Shown here: piece by piece, positions 1 through 8,099 of the stretch
Layout: each line of letters opens with the position of its first letter
Numbering within the stretch: the stretch's first letter is position 1
NCBI GenBank assembly: GCA_965218715.1
Contig: CBDCLY010000019.1
Span: forward strand, 1-62,523
DNA length: 62,523 nucleotides
Origin: CBDCLY01 sp965218715
GTDB lineage: Bacteria; Bacteroidota; Bacteroidia; Flavobacteriales_E; Vicingaceae
Direction of reading: 5' to 3'
Made by a program: the position numbers and the translations under genes
Notes under the pieces: generated by a model
The model's database searches: none
Told to the model about the DNA's origin: nothing
Seen by the model: the letters and a program-made list of their open reading frames with translations, nothing else

Positions 1-1160
1 TCAAAGATTTTCTGTGGATTTCTTAATGAGCTGCCTTCATTCAATTTTTGGAGTTCATCATAAGCATAAATCAACCTTTTGTTTTCCCCCTTTAATTGAG
101 TGTAGCAAAGGTTTAAAAAGGATTCTGTGAGGTCTTGGGCTTCATCAACCAATATAATATCATATCTTTTATTGACTTTAGAACTATCGATATCTGATAG
201 CGCTTTACTGCAAGCAGCATCAAAAGGTGTTTTCCCTTGCGCTCTAGCGAGTCCCTTTGCTTGTCTAAAATCTAAATATTCTATATTATTATCAACACAG
301 AATTCATAATAGACACCTGAATTAGAAGAACCTCCCCAAGCTTGGATAATTTTGATTTTTTCTTCATCAGGTTTCCGACCCATCTTTTGAATGCAAAACA
401 GTTCAATAAGTTCAATGAATTGTTTCTTTAAAGACCTAGTGTTGAATGTTACAACAATTTCCCATTCTGGATTAAGTGCATGTAAGAAAGCAGCTTTTAA
501 AGCTAATACTATAGTTTTTCCAGAGCCTGCCAATCCTCTAATCCGCTGCAATCCATCATGGTACTCAATTATTGCAGATTCTTGCTGATTATCTAAATTG
601 GCAATAGTTTCCTCAAGCCTTTTCACAATTGCACCTTTGGAATTTGAATTTTTTACATAACTTCTGTTAACGGTCACTCTTAATTGAATAACTGATTGGA
701 TAATCGCAACCGTTCTTTTATACAAGTGCTCATTGGAACTTTGCCAATCAAGTACCTGCGTATCTATAATGTGTTCTAATTCTCCTTCATTAATTGCTGT
801 AAGAGAATATTTGTTATTAGAACAAACTGGAGCAAACGTAACAGATTCAATATTAATCAGCAGATTTCGCCCCTTATTTAATTCTTCGTATTGTTTTAAT
901 TCTGACTCGACTTTATTAAAAAGAGTATCTCTAACATCTTCTCTATCTTCTAACTCAGTTCCTTCAACTAAATCAAAAACTATGATGCCTTTTTCTTCTG
1001 AAATCCATATTGCATCTAAGATTATATTTTCTCCTCCTGTGTATAATATTGGGTAACCTATGTAAAGTTTACCTTCATACTGTGGCCTATTTTCAAAAAA
1101 ATTCATAAGAGCTTTACTTGACTCTAATTTCTTGTTTCGACCTTGTTTAATGTCTACCAT
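1..1160 (-). CDS. Superfamily 1 (UvrD-like) DNA helicase, C-terminus cut by window start
   Basis: This leftward reading frame starts at the ATG at 1160 and stays open for 386 codons to the window edge, so the C-terminal half is missing. A Q-motif-like stretch (about residues 187-193), a Walker A GLAGSGKT (209-216) and a Walker B VDEAQD (338-343) identify an ATP-dependent SF1 helicase. Residues 1-130 resemble the nuclease-related (NERD-like) domains found ahead of such helicases: an Asp at 49 and a strand IIVFDLVEG at 59-67 sit where the D and ExK catalytic residues would lie, but the ExK lysine is absent, so this part may be inactive. It begins 53 bases after the terminase large-subunit stop, on the same strand, and is the last visible gene of the mobile element. 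It could help rolling-circle replication, as PcrA/UvrD helicases do for plasmids, or be a defence-type cargo gene; the sequence does not decide. Confidence 0.8.
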   Translation of the reverse strand, partial: MVDIKQGRNKKLESSKALMNFFENRPQYEGKLYIGYPILYTGGENIILDAIWISEEKGIIVFDLVEGTELEDREDVRDTLFNKVESELKQYEELNKGRNLLINIESVTFAPVCSNNKYSLTAINEGELEHIIDTQVLDWQSSNEHLYKRTVAIIQSVIQLRVTVNRSYVKNSNSKGAIVKRLEETIANLDNQQESAIIEYHDGLQRIRGLAGSGKTIVLALKAAFLHALNPEWEIVVTFNTRSLKKQFIELIELFCIQKMGRKPDEEKIKIIQAWGGSSNSGVYYEFCVDNNIEYLDFRQAKGLARAQGKTPFDAACSKALSDIDSSKVNKRYDIILVDEAQDLTESFLNLCYTQLKGENKRLIYAYDELQKLNEGSSLRNPQKIF

Positions 1161-1212
1161 TTCGCAACTAATTTTCAGCATTCAAAATAATAGAAAATTA
1201 TTTAGCTTGCAA

Positions 1213-2535
1213 CTACCTACCTCCATAAATTGGCAAAGCATAAGGATAGTCTGAGCGCCATGTTCTTACCCAGTTAGCATAACAAAGAGCATCAGCAATA
1301 TCAGGACTTCTACCAAGAACTTTTTTAATGACATCCTTTCCAACTACTTTGACCGTTCTTTCTGCGCTTATTTCATATTGTATTGCTCCTAATTCCAATT
1401 TTAATGCTTGGTCAGTAAGCTTACCAAGTTGCCCTTTCATCATTTCATTCCTAAGTGTATAATACATCTGAGAACGGAGGTTATAAGGATGAAAGTTATC
1501 TTCATAAGCCAACTCTTCGGGTACTGCACCTCCAACAATCTCCTTTATCTCATATCCTTTTGACTTTAAAAGGTCAATAGTTCCTGAACCAATGCCAACT
1601 GCATCAACTCCTACACAATGCAATGGAATGCTATGTTCACTAATCAAATCAATTACTCTTGTAACAATTTCAACTGCTGAGGTTTGTTGGTAGGTTTCAA
1701 TTAGCTCAATATTCCCGTTCTTAAGTAATACGAAAGCCGTTCTATCATCGCCATATCTGCTTGGGTCAACCCCTAATGAAACGCTTTCGTATTTGCATTG
1801 ATATTCCTTTGCACAATCCACAATCGTCTGAGAAGGAATTAGCTGATTGATAGTATCAACTAAAGACCAATCGCCTTCAAGATACTTTTTCATCATCAAA
1901 GGACTGTCTTTAAAGGCTTCTTTTAAGCCTAAGTAATATTCGCTATCCTTATCATAATTATCAGTAGTTAAAGCAGGGATATAAACCTCGTTTTTATTCG
2001 TAGATTGTATGAAAATGGGGATTAACCAACATTGTTCAGGATTGCTTGTTAAACGTCCTTCATATCTTGGCTTTTGACCATTTGGAAGCGTCCACCTCAA
2101 CCTAGTTTTAAGTATTTGGTAGGCTTCAAATGAAACCTCATTTCCTTCATCAATACCAAACCATCCAATTTCAAGACCTTTCAGCTTGTTTAGTAATGGG
2201 TCTTTACTCGAATTTGCTTCAATGAAAGTTAAAATTGAACCATTTATAAATGTTATTTCTAAGGAGCTTTGATTATAGTTCTTAATGATTTCAGGAGGAC
2301 AAACTGAGAAAAATGATATTAAGATAGTCCTACGTGCAACGGAAAGTTCTTTTCTAAGAATTACAAGCCGATTTCCTGCATACTTCATTGCATTGCGTAT
2401 TGCTTCAGCACATAAAAAGTAACTTTTTCCGCTTCCCATCGCTCCACCATAGAGTAGATACTTTGCTCTATTTGCATGAGCTAAAGATTGCTTGGGCTTA
2501 GGAGAGTAATATTTTGAGAAATCTACATCCACCAA
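1213..2535 (-). CDS. terL: Phage terminase large subunit (TerL)
   Basis: The DNA-packaging motor protein: the N-terminal ATPase drives DNA into a procapsid and the C-terminal RNase H-like nuclease cuts the concatemer. Walker A GAMGSGKS lies at residues 31-38, a Walker B ending in IDE at 128-130, and nuclease acidic positions at D257 (GVDPSRYGDD), D311 (GVDAVG) and D412/D415 (PDIADAL). At 440 residues it is full length and all motifs are present, so it looks functional. Its start overlaps the preceding 116-residue gene by 13 bases, which suggests translational coupling. In a normal prophage a portal gene would follow; here a helicase follows instead, which points to a satellite or a rearranged element. 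Confidence 0.88.
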   Translation of the reverse strand: MVDVDFSKYYSPKPKQSLAHANRAKYLLYGGAMGSGKSYFLCAEAIRNAMKYAGNRLVILRKELSVARRTILISFFSVCPPEIIKNYNQSSLEITFINGSILTFIEANSSKDPLLNKLKGLEIGWFGIDEGNEVSFEAYQILKTRLRWTLPNGQKPRYEGRLTSNPEQCWLIPIFIQSTNKNEVYIPALTTDNYDKDSEYYLGLKEAFKDSPLMMKKYLEGDWSLVDTINQLIPSQTIVDCAKEYQCKYESVSLGVDPSRYGDDRTAFVLLKNGNIELIETYQQTSAVEIVTRVIDLISEHSIPLHCVGVDAVGIGSGTIDLLKSKGYEIKEIVGGAVPEELAYEDNFHPYNLRSQMYYTLRNEMMKGQLGKLTDQALKLELGAIQYEISAERTVKVVGKDVIKKVLGRSPDIADALCYANWVRTWRSDYPYALPIYGGR

Positions 2536-2873
2536 AATTGCTCTAAGCGTTTATAGTAGAACTCATAAAGCACTTCAAGAAAAGTGTTTTTGAAATTCAT
2601 TACCTCGTTCTTAGTAAATCGGAGCGTTGTTAGATGATGTTCAAAAAGCGGTTCAAATCGAATATGATTTTCTGACCAACCTTTTAGCTGTGTAGCCCAA
2701 TCAATTTTTATAGCAATTTGAAAGAACTGCATTGACTTTTCATCAAAAGTTTCTTTATCTCCTATCCGTTTAATAGTTTCTTCTTCTATTTCTTTATAAG
2801 TGGACTTTATAGATAAAATCTCTTGTATTCGTTTTAGCTCTATCAATGTTACTGAGTAGGGTATATTTATCAT
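2523..2873 (-). CDS. Uncharacterised protein between the terminase subunits
   Basis: A 116-residue protein I do not recognise. It is rich in charged and aromatic residues, predicted mostly helical, with no signal peptide or membrane segment, and ends in the aromatic run FWWM. It overlaps the upstream terminase small-subunit gene at a single base (stop and start share position 2873) and the downstream terL by 13 bases, so the three genes are almost certainly co-translated. The position suggests a packaging accessory role, for example a packaging-specificity modifier or a structural adaptor, but this is inference from location only. Confidence 0.65.
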   Translation of the reverse strand: MINIPYSVTLIELKRIQEILSIKSTYKEIEEETIKRIGDKETFDEKSMQFFQIAIKIDWATQLKGWSENHIRFEPLFEHHLTTLRFTKNEVMNFKNTFLEVLYEFYYKRLEQFWWM

Positions 2874-3238
2874 TATTCAGGTATATTGGTTATAAAATTA
2901 ATGTCTCCGCTATGCTCCAATTGAACTTTGGTTAGTGATTGCAGCTTTACTATCTCTTTATTCGCAGCCATAGCTAATTTGTAGTTTTCTTTCGCCATTC
3001 CGATTCGATATAAATCTTCAAACCTTCTAAGAGCTTTAGCATAATCATACTCCAAATCTTTAATAACCTCTTTTTGAATGGTAGTCTTTGCTTTATCAAT
3101 GTATTTATCAACTTGTCTCTCTGTTATTTTCCACTTTTTTGAACCATTTTGAACAATAGCAAACCTGCTTTCTCCTGCAATTAGAGAAACTGCAACCTCT
3201 TGAACTCTTTTGGCTACTATGGCTTTAGTTGCTTTCAT
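2873..3238 (-). CDS. terS: Probable phage terminase small subunit (TerS)
   Basis: A 121-residue protein with an N-terminal helix-turn-helix-like region (about residues 8-50, ending in a KITERQVDKYIDKA stretch typical of Bacteroidota TerS and phage HTH proteins) and a helical oligomerisation-like region after it (about 55-105). TerS recognises the pac or cos site and hands DNA to TerL. The assignment rests on length, HTH-like N-terminus and position two genes before terL in an overlapping cluster. It overlaps the replication gene upstream by 14 bases. Another small DNA-binding protein is the main alternative. Confidence 0.65.
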   Translation of the reverse strand: MKATKAIVAKRVQEVAVSLIAGESRFAIVQNGSKKWKITERQVDKYIDKAKTTIQKEVIKDLEYDYAKALRRFEDLYRIGMAKENYKLAMAANKEIVKLQSLTKVQLEHSGDINFITNIPE

Positions 3239-4175
3239 TGATTGATAATAAATTCTTGAGGTAAGAAGCTGCTATTAATACATTTAACTCCAAAAGATGA
3301 TTGCTTTTAGCTTTGACAAAAGGAGAACTTTCTAGCTTTTTTAAATAACTCTTGATTCTACTTAATGTACTGGAATCCATCTTGCTATTTGTGATTCGAG
3401 ACCTATTCAACATTTTAAGAACCGCAGATACTCCACCTAAACTTTCTACACCTTGCACCTGAGCTTTTTCTTTAAAATCTTTCAAGCCATTTATTCCTTC
3501 CAAGTCTAAATGGAGCTTTGAGTGTTTTGTTATTTTGTTATATTCTTCAAACCACTCAGATAATATAATATTTTGAAATGTTGAACTTTCTAATAGCCTT
3601 AGGTTTATCTGTTTTAGGTTATACTTTTTTTCTAATTGCCTCAGATACCTATTAAAAAAGCGAGCTTCAAAACGAATTAAGTTTTCACTACAAGCTTTAC
3701 TACCTGCATCTCTTCTTATTTTTTTCCCTTTGTCATAGAAGCACACCTTTCTGCTATCATTTGAATAATAAAGTGTGTTTTTTTCGATAAAACGATTTAG
3801 ATAAGAGCTTTCTCCTAGATATTCAAAATATGACTTTATAGGATGTTCAAGAGGAAATGTAGCTTCTAAATCAAGTCTAGTTATTTTACCTCTTCTAGCA
3901 TCAATACCTAATTCGCTATTAAGCTCGTCAATGGCTAATTTAATTTCATTAAATCCTAAGGAATAAAACTGTCCATTGTAAAACTGAGATAAACTACCTT
4001 TAATAGTTAAGTATATTCCATTCAGTCTGACTTGGAGAGAGTCTCGCAGAAATGCAGTTGTGCTTATTTCTCCTGTCTCAAGTAGTACCCTATCTTTTTG
4101 ATTTTTCAAATGCTTCAAAACACTTTTTATTTCAATAGAGTCCAATTCAAGTCTTATAGTTATTGAATCAATCAT
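3225..4175 (-). CDS. Phage/plasmid replication initiator, gpII/X family
   Basis: A 316-residue protein resembling the gene II/X replication proteins of filamentous phages and related plasmids, which nick the plus strand and start rolling-circle replication. Visible family features are the N-terminal strand pattern (MIDSITIRLELD), a KGSLSQFYNG segment near residue 58, a KVCFYDKGKKI segment near residue 143 and the conserved LIRFEARFFNRYLRQLEKKY helix near residue 165. It lies between the HTH gene and terS and overlaps terS by 14 bases. Pairing a filamentous-type initiator with a dsDNA terminase pair is unusual. The catalytic tyrosine cannot be fixed by eye because several tyrosines lie in the central region. 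Confidence 0.78.
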   Translation of the reverse strand: MIDSITIRLELDSIEIKSVLKHLKNQKDRVLLETGEISTTAFLRDSLQVRLNGIYLTIKGSLSQFYNGQFYSLGFNEIKLAIDELNSELGIDARRGKITRLDLEATFPLEHPIKSYFEYLGESSYLNRFIEKNTLYYSNDSRKVCFYDKGKKIRRDAGSKACSENLIRFEARFFNRYLRQLEKKYNLKQINLRLLESSTFQNIILSEWFEEYNKITKHSKLHLDLEGINGLKDFKEKAQVQGVESLGGVSAVLKMLNRSRITNSKMDSSTLSRIKSYLKKLESSPFVKAKSNHLLELNVLIAASYLKNLLSINESN

Positions 4176-4219
4176 AGTTCTCTGAAATGAGAGATAGATA
4201 CACCTTACTAAAAGGAGTA

Positions 4220-4516
4220 CTACTTTCTTAAAGTAACTTTAGTGATTGCTTCACTTTGGATTTCTTCCTCTGTACTTTGTCGATTACTCAGAAGCCATTT
4301 ATCTATTTCAAGTTTATCAAAATATATTTTCTTGCCATTAGGGCGTGAAAATGGAATTGTATTCTTAGAGGTTAACTTGTAAAGGTATTGTTTGGACAAA
4401 CCTGTGTATTCTGCAACCTCATCAAGGCTTAGAACTGCTTTAGTAGCTGTTGATTGAGTTTTTAGTAGTGTTTCGATTCTTTCTAATCGGGACTCAATTT
4501 CAATATTTGTTTTCAT
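4220..4516 (-). CDS. Helix-turn-helix (excisionase/MerR-like, HTH_17) DNA-binding protein
   Basis: A 98-residue protein with a short N-terminal coiled coil (residues 5-28) followed by a winged HTH of the excisionase/AlpA type: LSLDEVAEYTGLSKQYLYKL (30-49), a wing around FSRPNGKKIYF (56-66) and a closing helix with DKWL. Such proteins direct excision or switch on island genes. In phage satellites the equivalent AlpA-like protein activates replication and packaging genes. It sits 44 bases upstream of the replication initiator on the same strand, so it may head that operon. Confidence 0.8.
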   Translation of the reverse strand: MKTNIEIESRLERIETLLKTQSTATKAVLSLDEVAEYTGLSKQYLYKLTSKNTIPFSRPNGKKIYFDKLEIDKWLLSNRQSTEEEIQSEAITKVTLRK

Positions 4517-4591
4517 CGCACTATTTTTAGATGTTTAAAGTGCAAAGGAAATTGACCTAACAAAGTCAAAGATTAAGAAGAATAAGATGTC

Positions 4592-5356
4592 TTATTGCAT
4601 CTTAATCTTTTTAACCAATTCTTTTATTGAATTTTCATTTTCAGGGGCAAGGGGAGTGAATTTTAAAGCTCTCTTAGCTTGATATAAATCATTCCTATTG
4701 AGTACTTTCCCTTGTTGAGATTTAAAACAAGAATTAGAATCTAATACGCTTGGTAGATTTTTAGGTATAATTAAGTTCTGTTGTTGCATTTCAATGAGTA
4801 GTAGGACAAACTCTTTGTTATTAATCTTCAAGGTTAATAATGAGTCAGGCTTATTGAACGGATACGAGAATACCTTCTCTATATCGTTTTTTTTAGTATT
4901 AGCTACAAAAACTTCATCTGAAAAATGAAATAAAAGCTTCTTTAAATCGTATTTAGCATTTTTTTGAATAATTGATACTTTATCATCCTTTTTCTTCGGT
5001 TTTTTAATTTCATCTACCAACTTCTTGCATTTTTCTAAATACTCTTGTGTTGCAAGGAAGATTTCTTTGTCCGATATTTTAGGGAGTCCTTCCCAATTTT
5101 TATACATTTTGTTACGGTCAAACCAAGTAATAAAATCATCCTCACTAGGAACTACTTGGAATTTTTCACTAACGAATTTTTCTAGCCTTTTTATCTCACT
5201 TCGATATACAGTTCTAAGTTTTGACTCCGCTTCATTCAAAACTATTCTCATTTTCTCGACCTTTCCTTCATCAAAATCACCTGCTAATCCGAACCCAAGA
5301 CCATCGCCAGAAAATGAACCAAACTTGTACTTAATAATTTTCTTTTTTGTCATCAA
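4592..5356 (-). CDS. Uncharacterised element protein translationally coupled to the integrase
   Basis: A 254-residue protein without a recognisable family. It has a glycine-rich N-terminal stretch (GSFSGDGLGFGLAGDF, residues 13-28), a charged helical middle including a lysine-rich segment near 118-126 (KKPKKKDDK), and no signal peptide or transmembrane segment. Its start overlaps the integrase stop by four bases (ATGA), so it is probably translated with the integrase. Two adjacent ATG codons could serve as start. A regulatory or recombination-directionality role would fit the position but is not shown by the sequence. Its 3' end is 75 bases upstream of the HTH gene. Confidence 0.65.
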   Translation of the reverse strand: MMTKKKIIKYKFGSFSGDGLGFGLAGDFDEGKVEKMRIVLNEAESKLRTVYRSEIKRLEKFVSEKFQVVPSEDDFITWFDRNKMYKNWEGLPKISDKEIFLATQEYLEKCKKLVDEIKKPKKKDDKVSIIQKNAKYDLKKLLFHFSDEVFVANTKKNDIEKVFSYPFNKPDSLLTLKINNKEFVLLLIEMQQQNLIIPKNLPSVLDSNSCFKSQQGKVLNRNDLYQAKRALKFTPLAPENENSIKELVKKIKMQ

Positions 5357-6486
5357 TCAAGTATGTTTAATGAATCAACCGCCTGCTCCTTTCTACTATC
5401 AATTACGTTAGCATATATTTGAGTAGTTCTTATCTCTTTATGCCCTAATAATTTGGAAACGGTGAAAAGGTCAACTCCTTTAGTCAGTAAAAGAGTGGCG
5501 TAGGTATGTCTTGCACAATGGAAAGTAATATTCTTGGTAATACCTGCCTTCATCATCCATTTTTGCAGGGCAACATTCATGTAAGAACTATAATTCAATC
5601 CAACAAATACCCTTTCATTACTTTCTATCCTTTCGGGAATAAACCTTTGAGCGTGTTCGTTTATTATATGATATTGCAATCCATCTGTTTTTTGCTGATG
5701 AAAATCTACTTTTAATTTATCTCCCTCCTTTCTAAGCTGAGACCATTCTAATTTTTGAATATCAGACCATCGTAATCCTGTTAAGCATGAAAACAAAAAA
5801 GCATTTTTGAGAACATCATATCTACATTCCGTTTTAAATAAAGTATTCACTTCATCTTGGGTTAAGTACTCTCTTTTGCTTTCTTTTACTCTTGGCAGGC
5901 TCACTCTTTTAGCAGGGTTTTTAATAATTATATCATCCTGAACAGCTTGATTTAATGCAGCCCTTAGTTTACAAAAGTATGAGCTTTGAGTGCTTGTTGA
6001 AAATGGTTTGCCTGCTGAGGTTTTTACTCCATTCTTTAAATACTCCTTAAAGTCCTCACAAAATTTAACATCAATATCTGAGAAGGGAATATTCTTTCCT
6101 GCAAATGATGTAAGATGTTTTAGTACGCTATCCCAATTCCCATAATTCCCTTTGCTATCGTGTTTTTCGTTAGTTAACTTCTTGAAATATTCTATAAAAT
6201 TCACTTTGCTCTTTGAATCCGAACGAAAACCATTCCTATTGTTTAATAACTCTTTCAAAGTTTCTCCTTTAATGGCTTCTATTTTCCGCCTAGCTTCTTT
6301 ATTGTAAAAGCGTTCTTTTGAAGTGTTTGGTTTATCGTATAAAACGTAATCCAATGTTTCCCTTTTTCGTTTAGGTGCAATTTTTCCGTTTTCATCTTTA
6401 GTGTATCCACTATAAATTTCAAGATAGACACCAATCATTCCATCTTTCCTTTTTCTTTCTCTAATGTGTACCGTAGCTCTGCCCAT
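5353..6486 (-). CDS. int: Tyrosine recombinase / integrase of the mobile element
   Basis: A site-specific recombinase of 377 residues with the usual Bacteroidota layout: arm-binding domain (about 1-90), SAM-like core-binding domain (about 95-195) and catalytic domain (about 205-370). The catalytic set is complete: R239 (TGLRWSD), K266 (QKTDG), H323 and R326 (FHCARHT), H349 (LLGHK) and nucleophile Y358 (IYAN). It should therefore be active. It is the gene nearest the boundary with mnmE and is transcribed away from it, which fits an integrase acting on the mnmE 3' end. A promoter with a flanking inverted repeat lies directly upstream. Confidence 0.93.
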   Translation of the reverse strand: MGRATVHIRERKRKDGMIGVYLEIYSGYTKDENGKIAPKRKRETLDYVLYDKPNTSKERFYNKEARRKIEAIKGETLKELLNNRNGFRSDSKSKVNFIEYFKKLTNEKHDSKGNYGNWDSVLKHLTSFAGKNIPFSDIDVKFCEDFKEYLKNGVKTSAGKPFSTSTQSSYFCKLRAALNQAVQDDIIIKNPAKRVSLPRVKESKREYLTQDEVNTLFKTECRYDVLKNAFLFSCLTGLRWSDIQKLEWSQLRKEGDKLKVDFHQQKTDGLQYHIINEHAQRFIPERIESNERVFVGLNYSSYMNVALQKWMMKAGITKNITFHCARHTYATLLLTKGVDLFTVSKLLGHKEIRTTQIYANVIDSRKEQAVDSLNILD

Positions 6487-6546
6487 TTTGTCTTTTTTTG
6501 TCTCAAATAAATTACGAAAGGCAAATATAGGACAAAAAAGACAAAA
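6486..6546 (-). promoter_or_regulatory. Integrase promoter with flanking inverted repeat (candidate operator)
   Basis: Read leftward, a -7 box TATATTTG lies at 6529-6522, about 36 bases before the integrase ATG. It is bracketed by inverted arms: TTTTGTCTTTTTTGTC at 6546-6531, immediately upstream of the box, and its complement at 6502-6486 (one extra A), which overlaps the start codon. A dimeric protein bound here would cover the promoter, so an autoregulatory operator is likely. The arms could also be integrase arm-type sites. Confidence 0.55.
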
Positions 6547-6631
6547 TTATAGTCAATAATAATACTACGAAAGTTTACTTTATACAGCTAAAACTATTTG
6601 TTTTATTGACTTTGTATATGTTTTGGTTGTG

Positions 6632-6650
6632 CTTTGTTATACTACTTCAC
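6632..6650 (-). other. Candidate attachment site at the mnmE 3' end
   Basis: The mobile element abuts the last codons of mnmE, which encode the conserved C-terminus FCIGK. The coding strand here reads TTTTGTATTGGAAAGTGA (6664-6647). The 3' end of mnmE (trmE/thdF) is a known target of SGI1-type islands, whose integrase restores the gene end on insertion. The matching second copy would lie to the left of this window, so the site is inferred. The exact core is not resolved, and the crossover may lie slightly upstream within the gene end. Confidence 0.4.
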
Positions 6651-8038
6651 TTTCCAATACAAAAACTAGAGAAAATAGCTCCTAAAATGTCTTCGTCGAT
6701 ATCAATTCTACCAGTGATCTCTCCAAGGTAAAACAATGCTTGCCGAATGTCTAAAGCCAAGAAATCTCCAGTAATGTTTTCGTTCATCCCTTGTTCAACT
6801 CTTAGCAATGAATTGTAGGATTTTTCAAGACTTTCATAATGGCGCAAATTACTCACTACTGCCCCTTCATGATTTGTCATTTTTCCTTGCATGATCTCAC
6901 TGATGCTTGCTTGGACTAAGTTTACAGAATCTTGATCCTGACTACTTATGAAAAGACATTTGCTTATTTCTGGAATGGGTCCTTGATTTAAAATATGCTG
7001 GTTGATATTGCCTTGATATTCATCCACCTTATTGGCCAGTAAAATAAAAGTCTGGGACGAAGACTTTCGCTCTAATATTTGATTGATTTCTACCTGGCTT
7101 TCTGCTTCATCTTGATTTACATCCGCTAAATACAAAATTAGGCTAGCTTTTTCCATCATTTGAAAAGCCCTTTGAATACCAATCTTTTCTATTTGATCCT
7201 CAGTATCTCTTATCCCTGCAGTATCTATGAAGCGATAGGCTATGCCTTCGATGTTAACAACATCTTCTATGCTATCTCTAGTGGTGCCCGCAATCTCAGA
7301 AACAATGGCTTTGTCTTCTTTTAGAAGGGCATTCAATAATGTTGATTTCCCAGCATTTGGCTTGCCCATTATGGCAACAGGGATTCCATTTTTTATGGCT
7401 TGGCCAGTGGAAAAAGAATCCATCAACTGCCTCACCATTTTAAGCACTCTTTGAATCAATTCCATTAAGGCTGTTCTATCGGCAAACTCAACATCCTCTT
7501 CAGAAAAATCCAATTCCAATTCTATCAAGGCCGTGAAATGGATCAATTCTTCTCTTAAAGCTTCTATTTCCTTAGAAAAACCGCCTTTCATTTGATTCAT
7601 GGCTAAGTCATGAGAAGCCTTATTTTCTGAAGCTATTAAATCGGAAACAGCTTCTGCCTGACTTAAATCCAACTTGCCATTTAAAAATGCACGTTGAGTA
7701 AACTCTCCAGGTTTGGCTAAACGAATTCCAGACTTTAATAAGGCTTGGATAATCTCTTGTATGATGTAGGAGGATCCATGGCAAGAAATCTCAACCAAAT
7801 CTTCTCCTGTATAAGAATTAGGGTTTTTAAATAGACTTAGCAATATTTCATCTACCAGTTCTTCGTTCACCATAAAACGACCAAAATGAAGACTTTGCCC
7901 TTTTTGATCTTTTAACTCTTTTCCTTTAAAATGTGATTGAACGATAGAAATTGCATCGGGCCCACTCACTCGAATTAATCCAATAGCACCAGATCCATTG
8001 GGACTAGAAAGTGCACAGATGCTATCTTGTTTAAACAT
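6647..8038 (-). CDS. mnmE: tRNA modification GTPase MnmE
   Basis: With MnmG it places the carboxymethylaminomethyl group on U34 of certain tRNAs. The 463-residue protein has the N-terminal tetrahydrofolate-binding domain (about 1-120), a helical domain, and an inserted G domain with GKPNAGKST near 225, the switch region GTTRDS, DTAG near 270 and NKVD near 335. It ends in the conserved FCIGK motif whose Cys is catalytic. The length is normal, so the element at its 3' end has not damaged it. A TAAATTTG box at 8050-8043 ends four bases before the ATG, implying a leaderless transcript divergent from the phosphodiesterase gene. Confidence 0.97.
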   Translation of the reverse strand: MFKQDSICALSSPNGSGAIGLIRVSGPDAISIVQSHFKGKELKDQKGQSLHFGRFMVNEELVDEILLSLFKNPNSYTGEDLVEISCHGSSYIIQEIIQALLKSGIRLAKPGEFTQRAFLNGKLDLSQAEAVSDLIASENKASHDLAMNQMKGGFSKEIEALREELIHFTALIELELDFSEEDVEFADRTALMELIQRVLKMVRQLMDSFSTGQAIKNGIPVAIMGKPNAGKSTLLNALLKEDKAIVSEIAGTTRDSIEDVVNIEGIAYRFIDTAGIRDTEDQIEKIGIQRAFQMMEKASLILYLADVNQDEAESQVEINQILERKSSSQTFILLANKVDEYQGNINQHILNQGPIPEISKCLFISSQDQDSVNLVQASISEIMQGKMTNHEGAVVSNLRHYESLEKSYNSLLRVEQGMNENITGDFLALDIRQALFYLGEITGRIDIDEDILGAIFSSFCIGK

Positions 8039-8042
8039 GTGA

Positions 8043-8090
8043 CAAATTTAGCCAATTGTATAGCCATTGTAGGTCAAAAACTTAGATTTG
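8043..8090. promoter_or_regulatory. Divergent promoters of mnmE and acpH
   Basis: Two Bacteroidota -7 boxes face outward: TAAATTTG on the minus strand (8050-8043), four bases before the mnmE ATG, and TAGATTTG on the plus strand (8083-8090), nine bases before the acpH ATG at 8100. Both leave room for at most a very short 5' leader. Confidence 0.6.
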
Positions 8091-8099
8091 TATATCACT

